Positions 1 to 14,300 of a stretch of 64,000 nt of DNA are shown one piece after another. A program made the position numbers and the translations under genes. This DNA is from Eopsaltria australis (taxonomy: Eukaryota; Chordata; Aves; Passeriformes; Petroicidae), in assembly GCA_034509425.1 (NCBI GenBank), contig JAVTVJ010000117.1:1178001-1242000 (forward strand). Reading direction: 5' to 3'. The notes beneath the pieces were generated by a model. It was not told where the DNA came from. It ran no database searches and worked only from the letters and a program-made list of their open reading frames with translations. The first letter of the stretch is position 1. Each line of letters starts with the position of its first letter.

Positions 1-570
1 AGTTGCTAATACAGTTTATGGTGTTGTTGGGATATTCAGGGCTGAGAGACAATAAATTAAAACAGACAACTGGATGTCCTTGGGTATCAAATTTCATTGG
101 GCATAGAAAACAACAATAAAATGTAAGATGAGGAGGAGGGAATGGAAAACTCCCTAAGAAACCTTCCAGAAAACACATTTCATCAGCAGACATGAAAATA
201 AAGATGCCACAAGTGAACACAAGGAGGTATCCAAAGTGGCAGCTTGCAAAAGCCACAGGATATTGTCTGAAACAAACCTGGGGAACCACACACCACAGAA
301 ATAAAAACAATCATCTTCCATCTATGGACAGGTATGGGCAAAGGATTTAGGAGATGATGGAAAAGGGGAACCAGGATATTCCAAGGTAGGCAAGGAAAGA
401 GCCATGGAATGATAAACAGGAGAGAAGTCTGACTTTCTCTCTTTTCACCAGCATCTGCTGTGTTTGCTTCGCTGCTTTTACCACACCAGAGCCTGAAGTC
501 ACAAGCATCATTCTTCATGTTTGCAGTTCCACCATCAGTAAAGCCCAGGATCCCTCTCCCTAATGTTTCC
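1..570. other. Unassigned noncoding sequence
   Basis: AT-rich unique sequence. A 160-codon minus-strand open stretch spanning 183-665 is composition-driven, runs into the CR1 copy and resembles no known protein. Confidence 0.6.
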
Positions 571-715
571 ATGAGAAGCTGTGGATGCCCCATCCCTGGA
601 AATGCTCCAGGCCTGGTTGGAGGAGGCTCTGAGCAGCCTGTTCTGTGGAAGGTGTTCCCGCCCATGGCAGAGGGGTTGGAACAAGATGATCTTTAAGATC
701 CCTTCCAGTGCAAGG
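571..715 (+). mobile_element. CR1: CR1 LINE 3'-end fragment
   Basis: This matches the classic avian CR1 3' region in order: the GAAGCTGTGGATGCCCCATC segment, the GGCTCTGAGCAGCCTG segment, GTGTTCCCGCCCATGGCAG, then GATGATCTTTAAGATCCCTTCCAG. It is truncated at the 5' side. The terminal ATTCTATG-like repeats have decayed or been lost. It is a dead copy with no coding capacity; an ORF overlapping it is accidental. Confidence 0.92.
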
Positions 716-3700
716 CTTTCTGATGTTTTTAACTTTTCAGGTTATCTGTGTTATTCATTTGCACCTCCAGTAAATATGTTCAATCTCTGTATATATTTTA
801 TTATTATTTTCTAGAGACAAAATACACACAAGTACAAAGGTTTGAGACAATACAAACCTACAATGTTAGGGTTTCAGAGCTATGTGGCACAGAAACAGGT
901 CAGGGAAATATCAAAGATAAAAATGTCAAGATATATTTTAATAGACGTTTCAAAAGTTTCAAATAAAATTGGTGGAGGATATCATCTTAATTTTAAAATT
1001 CCCATTCAAAAATGTAGTTTTCACAGTAACAGAATGCAAATTCTACCTTCTTACAACACTGTCACAATATTTTCCCCGTGCTGTTTTTCCCCCATTCTGG
1101 CTGCAAAAATATTTATCACTAATTCTGCTTCCCACAGACTTCTTATAAAGATTCTGAAATCATGTTAAGAGTGAAGAATTGCAAGGATTTTGGTCTTTCT
1201 TACAGCAGATAAGCATTGCAATTTCTGGAGCCGTGCTGTGAGAGCACAAACTCAAGCCTTACAAAGGTCATTGAGAGCTGGGTGAGCAAAGAGCATCTGC
1301 AGCAGAGTGTCTTTGGTGCAGACATTCTCCCAAATACACCAATATTGATATATCTGCTATTCCATAAGGAGACTGGTCAGTCTTCCCAGAGCAAATAGTT
1401 ATGGAGTAGCAAAGGAAAAGGAGGAGGGGAAAGGGGAAACTTCTAAAATTCACCTGCTTCTGTTATCAAAAGTTCTCCAGCAGCTGACTCATTGTGTTCA
1501 GCCTCATGGAAGCCTCTAAAGGTTTTCTCTCCTGAAAAGGTTTGCAACCCAGAGGACTGATTTTCAAATATCAAGAATAATCAGTTCTTCCAGCAGAGCC
1601 AGGACTAGGATCTTTGCCTGGGCTTATCTTTCCTGAGCTAACTCACTCTGCACAGAGCACTGAGTTCCTTTGTCCCACAGCATCTTTCTGCATTCTTCCC
1701 AAGTCAGTGCTAACGCCGCTATCAGTCCAACACAACAGTGGCCAGAGATAAGAAAAACAAAGTGATTGTAAACATATTCCCGTTACAAAAATGCGATTGT
1801 CCTGATCATCTCAGAGACAAAAGCTGCTTTTTCAGAGTAATGGCAGAGCATTTAACACTGCCAACTGCAGAGGACTCTGTTCAGTGCAGCTCAGGCCACT
1901 GCTAAATTGCAAAATGCGCCTGTGGCAGCTTTGAACACAATCCATCTGGGAGAGTTCTGCCAGCCAATGCGAGTGGGGTGTAATAAAAAAGCTATTAAAC
2001 ACTTCTTGAGTTGCATTCTCTACCCTGAGCTCCTTTTTAAGGGACTTAATGCAGCAACAGTGCCTTGCTTGAAAATACCTTCAGAGAACCACTATGGATC
2101 TTTCATATAGGTATTTCAGCAATCAGAGGAATGTTATTTGGGAAGGTCATCTTGGCTTTCTGTCTCTAAATGAGATCTCTACACGGAATTCTTTGCAACT
2201 CCAACACCATCACTTTTAGTTTTTTTCCTTTATAACATGTCTTGTTATAGTCTGGTTCCAATTGCTTTGAAAGAAATAGGAGTATCAAGGTATTTTTATT
2301 TTCCTGACTTCTGTTGACTGATTAGAAGATCCTTGCCCTGAACTTAGTGCCCTGAACTCCATGACTTCTACACAATGTTCTGTGAAAGCCAACATTTTTC
2401 TTTTCCTTTTGCATGCTCCCCCAAATCAAATAACTGTTGATTTAAACTGGTAGGAAAAAACAGTTATTGTAAAAGGCTGTGTTTGATTATATGGGAATTA
2501 GGGGTGTTGTTTGGCTTTTACTGTTTTTAATTACAAATCTCATATTTGAAAACATTTAATGAAATTTTTTGTTTCCAGAATCCCTTCCAAATATTTTTTT
2601 GTGAAAATTGAAAATCATAAAATACATTAAGAAACAGTTTTTCTGTATGTACCACTTAATATTAAATTAAGAGTGTGACAATACATCTCAACAACCCTTA
2701 AGCTTCTGCTGAATTATGGGCAAACTCCCCCTAAAAGTTTGACCTCCTTTGCTTTCTCCATCACTATGGATTTAATAGTTTCTCTGCCTGCAACACAAGG
2801 TTTAATCTTGCAATGTCTTAAAATCAAATGCAAATATTTAGGTCCTTAGATTTAGTCTGTATGTTGGCAGGTTTAATTTCACAGGAACTTTATCTCTTCA
2901 CATACCCAAAGCTCATCCCCTGCCCCCTTTATCATTGTGCCTGGCCTTGATGAATGCAGTCCTGCCATGTTCACTGCCTGCTTGCCATGAGATTTCAAAG
3001 GCCGTTTTCCAGGCCTGTCCTGGGCTTATTTTCTGTCTCAGTAACCCTTTACTTATCCTCCTTTTGCCAAAACCAGTTTGAACACTAACCTTTCACCTCA
3101 CTTTGTGCACCTCTCTCACTTCACCCCTCATTCAGAGCAAGTGAGAGTTGCTAAAGTTTTCAGATGTTGTTTTCTCATCTTGCCATCGAGCTCCTGCCTT
3201 CAAGGAAACTTCCAGAAACATGCAGTGGGCTACCTTGTTATTTTCCTTCAAATACCTCCTTTTCCATCAAGCACTTCACAAACGTTGCATGGTTTAGAAG
3301 AAAAAACATAGGACTTTCTGACACCTGAATCCTAAAAGTGGGACTTGGAGAATTATAGGAAAATGGACTTTAAAACAAATATGGTGGAAAATTCAGCCAT
3401 CTGCCCTTTGGAAAGAGTTGGGTTAAATAGGTGTGATGAACCTTTACAGCCCCACTGTTCATGGATCAGAGGCTTCACATCTTCTCAACCTTTTTTTTTT
3501 CCTAAGCAACAGAAAACACAAGAGTAATCCACTTTGCCATGACTGTCTTTAACAAGTCTGTGTCACATGGGCTATTGTCACACTTTATGCTTTTCCAATT
3601 AATCTTGAAGTCCTTCCCTCCAAGGAAAATTTCTATTTTGCAGGACATAGCAAAACACCTGAATTTCTTTATAAATAGGAGTCATGTGGAGTTAGTGAGG

Positions 3701-5267
3701 TTGGCTCTCTGGAGAATTCCCTTTTAGTAATTTGAAAAACAAAAGAGGGGAACAAAAGAGAAAAATTTAACACAAAATTCTCCAGAATGACATTAAAAGC
3801 AAAGGAATGTGCAGTAATATAACACACTATCTTGTTTTAGTACCAATTATGTCCAAACCCTGCCATTTTCAGGCACACTGGTTCAGTCTAAGCTTTAGTA
3901 GGCATTAATCAGGAGATCAGGTGTCCATCTCACTGGGAAAAGCTAACAAGGTCTGTTGTTTCTGGTTAGGCAATGAACCCTGGATGCAGAATCCCAATGC
4001 CACACTTTCTCCTCTAAAATGATTTTGAGCACTGATTGCTAGAGAATAAAAATAAGCAGTAGGGGTTTTTTTAACATAAAACCACAGTTACTGTTGTAAT
4101 AAAGTCCTTCTGTGCCCAGTGAAGCAGAGTAGGGCAAATGAATGGATGCTCTCCCCATGGAATTTTCCAGGATAGCAAAGCTCGTGTTGATCTGCAGTCA
4201 ACACTTCCTACCATTTTACTCAAACATTGAATCAAACAAGGATGGAATTAAATCATGCATTTTCACTTCATCACCCACTGAATATACTTTCACATACAGA
4301 ATCCTTCCAAGTATATCACTGAGAGCCAGACACCATCTACCCCACACTGAGTCTATGCAATCAAGTCTCCATTGAAAACACAAATATAGAGCTGGCTGAG
4401 TGACTGATAGGCAAATTAGTTCCTGGGCTAAGCCCTGCAGGATAGGCTTAGCAAACTAAGACAGTATTTGATATCTTCTAGAAAACCAAGGAAAAGAAAA
4501 ATACAGAAGAAGAAAAATGCATAAAGCTATCAGTTCAAGAATTACAGCTTCATACTACTCTTCAGTAAATACAGATGTCAGAAATAGAAGGTTGCCTTGA
4601 TGTCTTTGCCAGAGAAGGTGAGAAGCCAAATTCATTTTTTTGGAAGACAAAAACTCCAGCTTTTTTTTTTTGCACAGAGAGTCTTCATTGTTCTTTCAGA
4701 GCTGAACAGAGCTGAGCCACATTCCAAACTATTTGGCTTACTGAAGGTGTAATGCTCTTAAAAATGTTCCAGAAAGATCCCTAAGAAACCCAGCCCCACA
4801 GCTTCAGATATGTGCTGGTCTCATCAGCTCTCATTGAATTAATCCTCAATACATTTGGCTCAGTGTAAAGGCTGACAATATCTTCCAGAGCCTGTTCCTG
4901 AGAGTGTACTGAATATAGAGCTATGGTTCATCCACCACTAGTTTGAAGACTATAAAGAATCAAGCAACACCTCCAGCAGATACTTTTTACAAACAGCTAT
5001 GTCATCGTTATCAATTCAATGAAGCAAAGCAGATATGAAAGACAGTAATCCAAATTTACTGTGTGATTGGACAGCCAGGTGTCGGCACAGCTGAAGAATT
5101 GGTTCATTCAGTATAGTAGACACCTCTGAGGTCAGAAGAGAGCAACATATGCTTCACCAGCTTCCTGTAGATTTGAAGTATCACCAATCTTAGACACTAA
5201 ACCATCAATGTACTTCCTTTCTTTAAATGTAATTGAGGAGAGGAGACAAACTTGCTAATTCACATAC
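716..5267. other. Unassigned intergenic sequence
   Basis: Open stretches are short (about 110 codons at most), with no recognisable protein, RNA gene or repeat. T-rich runs occur near 2220-2640 and 4660. Confidence 0.6.
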
Positions 5268-6010
5268 CTGCTGGCACATCCAGCTCCTGCATCCAGATCA
5301 TTTATAAAGATATTGAACTGGACTGGACCTAGGCTTGAACTCAGAGAAAGCCCTCTGGTGTCCAGTCACCAGCCAGACAGAGCCACATTCACTACAAGCC
5401 TCTGAGCTCTGCCCTCAGCCAATTCACTGTGAATCCCACAGCTGGACAACTCATCCACAAGGATGCTATGAGTGACACTGTCAAAAACCTCACTAAAACC
5501 CAAAAATACCACCTTCCCCTCAACCACTCGGAGGGTGACAGACACAGAAAGATATCAAATTATTTAAACAGGACTTTCCTTTTGTGAACCCATGGTGACT
5601 GCGTCTGATGAATGTATTATTCTTTAAATGCCTTTCAACAATAGTCAGTATCATTTTTCCATAATTTTTTACAGGAATTGAGGTTAGAAAAGCACATCTG
5701 TAGTTCTCTGGGTCTTTCCTCCTGCCTTTTTTAGATGGGAATACCAATGGCGAGTGTCCAGACAGCAGGGACTCTCCAGACTCCCAAGATCTTCCATAGA
5801 TGAAAGCGATGACTCCTGCCATAACATTTGTTAGCTCCCTCAGAGCACTGGGATGAATCCCATCAGGCCCCATGGACTCATGCACATTCAGCTGATACAG
5901 TTGGTCCCTTACAATTTCAGTGTCTACAAAGGAAAATTAACTGGTCCACACTGGTGGTCCTCCAACTCAGGGGACCAGGCAGCTCAGTAAGGAACAGTGA
6001 CCAAACGGGA
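5268..6010 (-). mobile_element. CR1: CR1 LINE internal fragment with reverse-transcriptase coding remnant
   Basis: Read on the minus strand, this block gives ORF2 reverse-transcriptase sequence. The open stretch 5520-5885 (121 codons) contains the typical CR1 motifs SMGPDGIHP, a decayed KKGRRKDPENYR segment, and HGFTKGKSCLNNLISF. Beyond the stop, decayed coding sequence continues to GPVQFNIFINDLD near 5275-5325. The high-coordinate side (5885-6010) corresponds to the region upstream of the RT core. It lacks both the element's start and its 3' end, and frameshifts and stops make it nonfunctional. The upstream boundary near 6010 is soft; homology could reach about 6060. Confidence 0.93.
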
Positions 6011-8270
6011 TGTGAAGGTTTCATTCTGCCTTTGCTGGTCTCTTGAGCACTTCACAGTCATCCTGTGATGTGACAACAAAAACTCAGGAAGTTTCATCAA
6101 TTTCAAACGTACAAGAAAACAACCCCAGAGAAACACAAGCTAATAACACAGTATGGCAGAGATGGTGAGGCTGGAAAAGGTGCAGTACAGGTGGAAAACA
6201 TCTCAATGCAAATGGAGTAAAACCAGCTTATAGGGATGCCTTTGTTTTGGAGCAGGATTCCGAGTGCCATGGGCTTGAGTGTAGAAAGCTGGCAAGAAAC
6301 AATAGAAGAGCTCTCAAGAGAGTAAATGTCAAGCACCTATTTAAATATTCCTGAGAATGCTATAATATTCAAAAATCTTTGAATTAAAATGGAGAAGGAC
6401 ATTGGAGAAGTTGATTTTGTTCAGCCCATTTGATTACTTGATCCTTTTCCTGAGGGCTCACCAAGATAAAAATCTCTTCCGCAGGAATCAAGTTCTTCAG
6501 TCAAAAAAACCATGGAGTCAATCAGATGCTACCAGTACCTTCTTCTCACTCATAATATATTTTGGGATTTTTTTGTAATGCTCTGTATGTGTCATAAAAG
6601 TTAGAATATTCCCAGTTAAATGTATGTGCAAAATTAGCACAGACCTACCTAAAACTTTGCTAAGGAACTGTCAAATTAGTAAAACTCAACAGAAAGGTAT
6701 AATTCCATCTGATCCCACAAAAAGTAATCTGCTACTGCCACAGTTCCTTATCAATGAAGAAATTTTATCCCATCTTCCCCGGCACCTCTGGCTATGTGGG
6801 ACACTAAGAATGGAAAACACAAAGCTTCACCAACCCTTGCTTTCTTGGCCTGCAGCTGAGTGGTGCTGGAGCCTCTTCCAGGTTCTCTCTGAAATGGAAA
6901 GTATTTGTTTCTTCTTATTATTTACTATTTTCTGAAACTATTCAATGGGGAGAGCTGAGGGAACAACTTTCTCCTTTCTCGCCACCAGCCTGGCCACCAT
7001 TTGCCCTCCGCTTCCAAGAAACAAAGCAGGGGGAACACAGCATATTTTGTAATATATCACTTCCTTCATACCCCTTGGGTAGACAGCTCTTGAAAGTTGT
7101 TAAGGTGTTGACTTAAAACACCTACAGCTCCAAAGATTTCTTTTTTCCCATGGAAATCCCTCCTGGGTTGCATCAATCCAGGCTTTTATAGATTTCAGAT
7201 AGGAAATGTGTTGCTTTACTTCGTGGAAAGAATTGTGGGTTTGGGGTGTTGGTTTGTGGCTTTTTGGGAGGGAGTTTGTTTGAGGGCTTGGTTTGGTTTG
7301 GTTTGTTTTGTGGAGTAGTGTTAAATTAGGACTGAACAGGGGCACTGGGCACTGCAGAGGAAGAATGAGTAATTTTGAGTGCACAAGTCTGCGTGGTGTC
7401 AAAGTGAGATGAGTCCATTGAAGAGAAATGCACTGAGGAGGCACAGCAACAAATTGTGACTCAGGAAGTCTCTGAAAGGGAAAGCAGGAGAACACTGGGA
7501 GAGGAACCTCAGGGAAGAACTTCACGAGGATACTCACCCCTTTTTATTCTCCCTTGGATATCCACTTCAAACCCAGGCCAGTAGAACCTTTGATCTTGCA
7601 CAGATTGACTATGAGGGTCTAGTGAATGGTTCATACTTCAGCACATGGAGTGAAAAAACAGGACTGATGCACCTACTGAAAAAAACCTAGTTCTGAATGA
7701 GCCATTCACAAAAGAGGATGGAACACTGAAGGTGTATTTGAAATTTCTCTTGAGCCAACTGGTTGTGCGGAAAGGCCTTTTGGAATAAAAGGGACACAGC
7801 CCTTTTGCTCTGATCTGATCTGATCCTTCAGGACTTCTGCCAGTGAGGAGGCAAAGCACCTTTGCATTGTCAAAGACAAGCAGGCTGTACAGTGCATTGC
7901 TGGGTCACTTTAGTGTTATTACAACTGATAGAAAGGCATGGACCCCTTCCCCAGGATGTGGGTGATGCCCTGAAGACATCCCTAAGGGTCCTTGCTAAGC
8001 CATAAAAGAACCTCTTCTTTATGTTGAGTCCAGTGTCCCATTGCAATCCATCTACCCACTTGTATTCTCACACCTCGGCAGGAAACTGGCACAAATTCAT
8101 GTTTAGTCAATTTTTGTAAAGGAATTCAGTGCCTGGAGGGCTCTCTAAATTGGTTAGTAATACTAGTTCATCTCTATCTGTTTATCTAAAATATTTTCCA
8201 ACCTTAGAGAGGAGTTTCCATAGCAGAACCAGAATATAAATGAATGACCTCATTATAAAGATTACTTTTA
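6011..8270. other. Unassigned intergenic sequence
   Basis: Nothing identifiable apart from the short GGTTT repeat near 7290. The 145-codon minus-strand open stretch at 7100-7537 reads through that low-complexity block and is not gene-like. Confidence 0.6.
7290..7310. repeat. Short (GGTTT)n-like repeat
   Basis: Three and a half GGTTT units inside a T/G-rich stretch (about 7220-7315). Confidence 0.75.
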
Positions 8271-8372
8271 GAATCATAGAATCATTTCAGTTGGAAAAGA
8301 CCTTTAAGATCATTGAGTGCAACTGTTGACCCAGAACTGCCAAGACCAACAATAAAACATGTCCCTAAAGTC
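8271..8372 (-). mobile_element. CR1: Short CR1 LINE 3'-end fragment
   Basis: Reading the plus strand, the block begins with GAATCATAGAATCATTTCAG, then TTGGAAAAGACCTTTAAGATC and a CCAAGACCAACAATAAAACATGTCC-like stretch. This is the reverse complement of the CR1 3' end in the subfamily with the 'TTGGACTCGATGATCTT' tail, the same 3' type as the copy at 41799-42249. Only about 100 bp remain. Confidence 0.88.
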
Positions 8373-11300
8373 TTTACAAATGAACACAGTTCATTTCTAG
8401 CTATGAAGTAGAACTGACTTTCTCTGTTCTGACACTAGATATTTTTGGGTTTCATAAATGTTGCTTCATGTTTGATTTCTGAATGGGGAACAACCCATAC
8501 TCCATGAGAGATCAACCTCCTAAAGCTGAGTTTGAACAAGCCCTTGGCAGTGCTTTTAGCTCTCAGTACTTTCTTTTAATATGAGCACTTCAATATAATC
8601 TCTCTGTTGTTACCTGGCTGAGCTTCAAGAGTGGGGCAGCCACTTAACAAATGAGATATTTCTAAAGAAAAAGAAAGAGGGAGCAAGAAATCAGTTATCA
8701 GAGACAGCTCTGCATTGCCTTGGGAGTTAAAAAACTAATGACCCCATAGCTGGAGCCAAAATACTTTATTGTCTTCCCCTATTATAAATCAGCCAAGCCA
8801 AACTCAGTCCAACTAATTATTATGCCAACCACCTACAGCAGAATGTGCCTTATGAAGTTACTGGCAATGCAGGCAATCAGTCACTCTTTGGAGCCTCATG
8901 CTGGAGCTTGGAACTGGACTTTGCAAAGCTTCCTTTCCACCATGTCAGACTATGAACCTATAGATCTGGGCTAGCAGGAACATCTATAGGTCCTGGCCAA
9001 AGTCTGGTGTCATCATGGAAGGGTTATGAAGAAGTAGGCTCAGCAGGGAATGTGAGCTGCAAAATGATGTCATGAATGCAGACAGTAACAAGCAGAGGAA
9101 TCAGAGGAATCTTCACTGATGCTGCCTCTACAGACTCATCTAAGATTCCATCCCAACCTGTCCCCTCTTTACCAATTGGTAATTTACAAATTTTCCAACT
9201 ATTGGTATTATTTGACCAGTTTATTCTCAGCCCCCTGTTTAGCAATTCTGCAGTGCTGCTATCATTTTCTGTTCAGTGACACATGAACTGAAACCACTCT
9301 CCATCATTCTTGCATCAGCCAAAAACATGTTTGAAAGGTTCACCCCCTTTTGAGAAAGCCCAGCTACCTCTGCTTCAGGCTTTCTGATTTGGAATTGCCC
9401 TCAGAGTTTCTTTGCCATGAAGATCAGACATTGACCCTGCAGGAATGGCATTCAAATAGAAATGTTTCTTCCAATCTCGCTGTGCACTCCAACCTTTCCA
9501 ACAGAGTGAATTTTTCCATTAATTTTTTTTGCAATCCCATTCAACAGACATATGTCTATCTGTCAAAATAAGAATCCTCATATCGTTCTAAAAATTTACC
9601 TTTTACTCCCACAAAATTTGACGAAGACAAATTTTAGTATTTTCCCCCAGGGTCTTAACTTTTCAGTATTTTTTAAAATCGTATTTTTAGATGCCAATTG
9701 TGGCAGTTTTGTCAAAATGTCTGCGAGAGGCAAGGGGGAGATGTGCAGAAAAAAAGCAGAGCTTTCCTGCTGACACCATCCCTTCAATCCATTTCTGTGA
9801 GATCTCTTTGCTTTCACAGAGCACTCTCTAGGGAGACAATTCCCAAGAAGTGGACTTCTATGGGTTCAGGAAAACTGAAGGGAAAATAAATTTTGTAGTG
9901 ACCTGCACAGCCATGCAAACATGACAGTCTGGGGGTTAATGAGATGCTGTAAAATCCCTCAAGACTGTCCTGGCCATGGTGTCCAGAGCTCCAATTTCAA
10001 AAAAACAACCTCTCACTCCTAGTCTTGACCTCAGCAGAGAGATGGGGGTGAGAGGCACCAATTGCTGCTTCCTTCACCCCACAATTTCCAGGTCTTCCCT
10101 TACCCCATCTGAATTTGCAAGCAATTCCCCAAACACACTCTTGCCCTCTGTTAGAGGTTTCAGAGTGACCCAGAGAAAGAAATAAGCTGCTCATTAATTA
10201 AATCCACATCTGCTACAGCAAATATTGCTGCTGCTAGCACTGCAGAGAAATTATATAAAAGGACCCCAGGCCATAAGAGAGAAATTCACTTGGTTTCCTT
10301 CCAGTGCTGCTGACTCAGAGCTGTCTCCCCTGTCCTTGATCTCTGTCTCTTTGGCTTGCTCTCTTGACCCCATCACTCCAGGGTTTCTGACTGGCTCATT
10401 TTCAGCCTAATTCACTTTTACTTATTCAATGCCTGTTGTATTCATGCCTGTCTCCCAAGTACAGCAGAAACATGCTGTTCACCCCCCATCCTTGAATATA
10501 TGAGTCCCTCTTCCTACATCCAAACTTTGATGGGCACAGCCTGTTTCACATTTTTAATGTCCTATTTCATTGGGTGAGATGTGTTGGTACATAAAAATAT
10601 GGACTTATATGTTAATGGTAATTCTTGACTTTTAATTGTTAGCACAATCTTGCTGTGGTGTATTTAGAATACCAATTAGCAGCTTTTCAGGCAGGTTTAG
10701 GACAAGCACTTGCCAGGGACCATTCCCTGAAGGCAGTGTGAGCTGAGGGAAGCAGAGGAGGAGCAATCCCTTGCCATTTGACCTCTGGGCTGGAGATCGA
10801 TGCCTAAACTGTTCTATTTAGCAAAGCAGCAGTGCCCTTGCAGTCTGGTTCCTTCTGGTGCCATTGACAATCATCTTGATGTGTCCATTTTCTGATGAAT
10901 GGGTCTTATTTGTCTGTTGTGACAATTCCTTCAGCTACTGCACCATCACTCAGTCGTTTTGTGATTCCTGTGTCTTCTTGCACACATCATCACTGGTCAT
11001 CTCCTTCCAGGATCTGCTCTCCTTTCACCCCTTTATTTAACATGTTTGAGCTTTCCTTTGATGACAAGCAATCACCCAGCATTCGTTTCTGTCTCCCAAA
11101 ACTGCCAGTCCCCAAAAACTGAAATGGCCTTTGCCCAATTTTGCTGTCACCTCTCCATTGGACTATCCAGCAGCCAAATCTAACAAGAGGTGCACTTTTC
11201 ATTCATGTCTGGCAGATTAATTTACAGCCTTGTGTGCCTTGTGTGGCGAGATCAGAGAAATCAGATAAAATTTTTAGTAGAAATTTCCAATGAGATTGCA

Positions 11301-14300
11301 TAAAAAAAATTTAAAAAAAACATGTCTCATAACTATTTTTTCCAACCTTCTTTCATCATCACTTGACATCTCCATACAAGACGTGTATTGCAGCTCAGAC
11401 AGGAACTGGGTAGAACAGTTATTGATTAGGATCAAGGGCATTTCTGTGCATGAAATTTACATTCAGACATTAATGACCTTTCTTCCCTAATAATGTCTGT
11501 TAATTATCCTTTTTCTTCCACAGCCATGGAGGAATATCCTCTGTGTTGCTTTCCAATTCTGAGGCATATCAAAATTCTCTGATTATTTTGCAGACAACAT
11601 GGACCTTCCATCTTAAGCACTCAGCCAGGTGTTCTCCATCACTGCAGCTACTGCAGGCTTTGCTTCTTTCTGGGGCATTAAATCTCAGCTCATTCATTTT
11701 GGAATAATCATTTAGGTAAGAATCACCTCTCCTGCCCAAAGCTTAATATTTGTCATCCAAACTCTTTAATGACTTTTATGGTCTTCCTTTTGCCTGCACC
11801 ACCTCTTTATTTTCTTCCCCAAACTTTTGCTCCCACAGATCTGAGCCTGCCTTTCTTTCTTCCCTGCTCATTCCTGAATCATTCTGATGACATCCCACTC
11901 TGTTTCACCACAGGGAGCTTTCTGGGAGTGTATACCTATCTATCTTCTTCATTAAAAACACAAGACATTTCATGGAAACACACACTTGATAAACATTGTT
12001 ATATTGTAAACGGAACTTGATTCCATCGAAAATCAAATCCAAACACACAGCACACTTGACAACCTTGTGTCAAAGAAGATTCATGTTTTATTTTAAAATA
12101 AATATATGTTTATGTTTTTCAAATAGACACCCTGAAACTCCCAGTATTTTGACCTTCAGAGATGTGTCTCCTCTGCATTAGCAATAAACTCACATAAAGG
12201 AATTTTCTAGGCTCTTTTAAAATTGAAAACACGGGTTTTTATTTTTCCTATACTGCTGCTTCTATCTCAGAAGCTGCATGACCTAACTCTTCATGTTTTG
12301 TGCCTATTGGTTTTCATTCCATATTGTACTGGCAATTCATATGACACTGCAAGGATTTTTTTGTGAAGATACAGAATGATTGAGACAAAGCTACTTACTT
12401 TATTAATTGCATCAAACTATTTAATGATGCTCACTGTGTTTAGGGACAGAAATTAAAACAACCTTCTGGTGCTATTTTTTCAGAAAAGCAGGTATGGCAG
12501 GCAATATACAGATTAATACACTCACATAATCTCAGAGGACTTATATATTTTTTATTCTTCCTATCTCTGTTCTTGTCCTTCAAGGAAATGAAAGTTTCCT
12601 CAATGATAAATTCACCATTAAGTTTACACTGTGCTGTTGTTTAATTATATTCAAACATTAATTAATGAAGAGGTTAGTTATATTGGCACTAGCAAATGCT
12701 GAGGGTATGTCAGCCTTGGTATTGCAGTCATTTCAGTTTCCCGAGTATTCTTCCAACAAAGGGATTCTTCAATCCTAATACATATGTATAAGTCTCATTT
12801 TTAGAAAAGGTAAGCAATTATTCTATCAAAATTCAACTGCTCAATCTTTGCAAAGCCTCTGCTCTTCTGCCTACATTTACTTTCACCCTAGACATCCTAC
12901 CTTTGAAGCAATATCCACACTAATAACAACAAAACATGCTTTCTTTACCTGTTTGAGCAGCTGTCAGCATCATTATTACAATCATTCTCAGTGTGTACTT
13001 AAAAAATGCTATGGTGCCATGCAGCAATGCTGCTTGAGAGAGCTCACATACAATGAGCATGGATTTGTGCACCAAGGTTAGCCTCATTTCTGGGAACAGT
13101 GGGAACTGTTCATACTAAAACTAAATGTTGAAATTCCTTGTAGGACACTGCAGGATAGAGCATGGATTAGGGTACACAATGGACCAGCTGGAGACAGACA
13201 TGTCTACATGGACTTCTGTAAAATTTCAGCAGAGGAATCACCCTTTGGAAGTGCCAGCAAACCTGGAAGCCTGCAGCACACAGCACCAGAGTGGTCTTCT
13301 AGGCATTAAGCCATTCCAGCCACATCTTAAAAATACAATTATCCTCCAGGTTTTCTACCTATTTTCAATCTTTGTGGATGGCAGTGGTACAGTAACATCC
13401 TCAGCAGGGACAACCTGTCAGGCACACACCCACCACTAGTCTAATTCGGGTGCCATGAAGAGCTGCATCAAATGCTGTGCCTATTTTAGGGATGCACAGT
13501 CCCCTCCACCCCTCCAAGATGCATCCGTTCACCATGCCCAAGTTCCTGCTGTGATCCAGTCTTTTAATAGCAGTACAGCACAAGCCAGTGAAGTCTGTCT
13601 AACACTGTGCTGCTTCTCTCCTCCGAATCACTGCTGTTCAGAAAGTACAACTTCCTGATTTACAAGTTGCTTAAAACTTAAAAAAACCCCAGATAAATAA
13701 ATAGGAATCATCAGGTTTCCCCGCTCCCCTGTGAGCAAACCTTCTCCTCAGACAAGGAATGACCCAGGGACAGGCACATCCAGCCTGCAATGCTGCAAGG
13801 AGGCTGACACTGATGCAGTTGGATGTTCCCTTTGAACAAAACTTGGCTGCTGGCATGCATTCTGCTTCGAGACAGCACCAAGACGACAGCTCTGACAAAT
13901 GCCTTGAAATTCAGTGCCCGTGGCCCTGCCCTTGCTGTGCTGCAGCCTGTAGCAAAGAACAGTGACAGTTCAAATGGCTGGCTGGCAGATACATTCACAA
14001 TACATTAACATTTTGTTAGAATCCTGCCAAGTGTGTCTCTGGTCTCAGTGGGAACTAACCAACTGCTTCAGCTACATTTGGACTGGACAGCTGCTTCATC
14101 AAAATATCCCATCTGTGAATGCTTTTGCAGGGTGCACTACATAGCAATAGCCTTTTTCACCCCTTTCAGAATGTATCTTTCCTGTTAGAAAAGTCTGATT
14201 TATTCTGCATTTGTCCAGTCTTCTACTGTCTTGTGTCCTGTTCACAACAAACAAAAAAAACCTCTCAATTTCAAAGTCAAACACAGAGATCATAAACTCT

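Noticed and set aside
9718..9773. MSARGKG start resembling a histone N-terminus
   Set aside because: Similarity ends after seven residues; what follows does not match histone H4 or H2A.
9596..9889. Overlapping 60-73 codon ORFs on both strands
   Set aside because: Short, mutually overlapping, with no motif.
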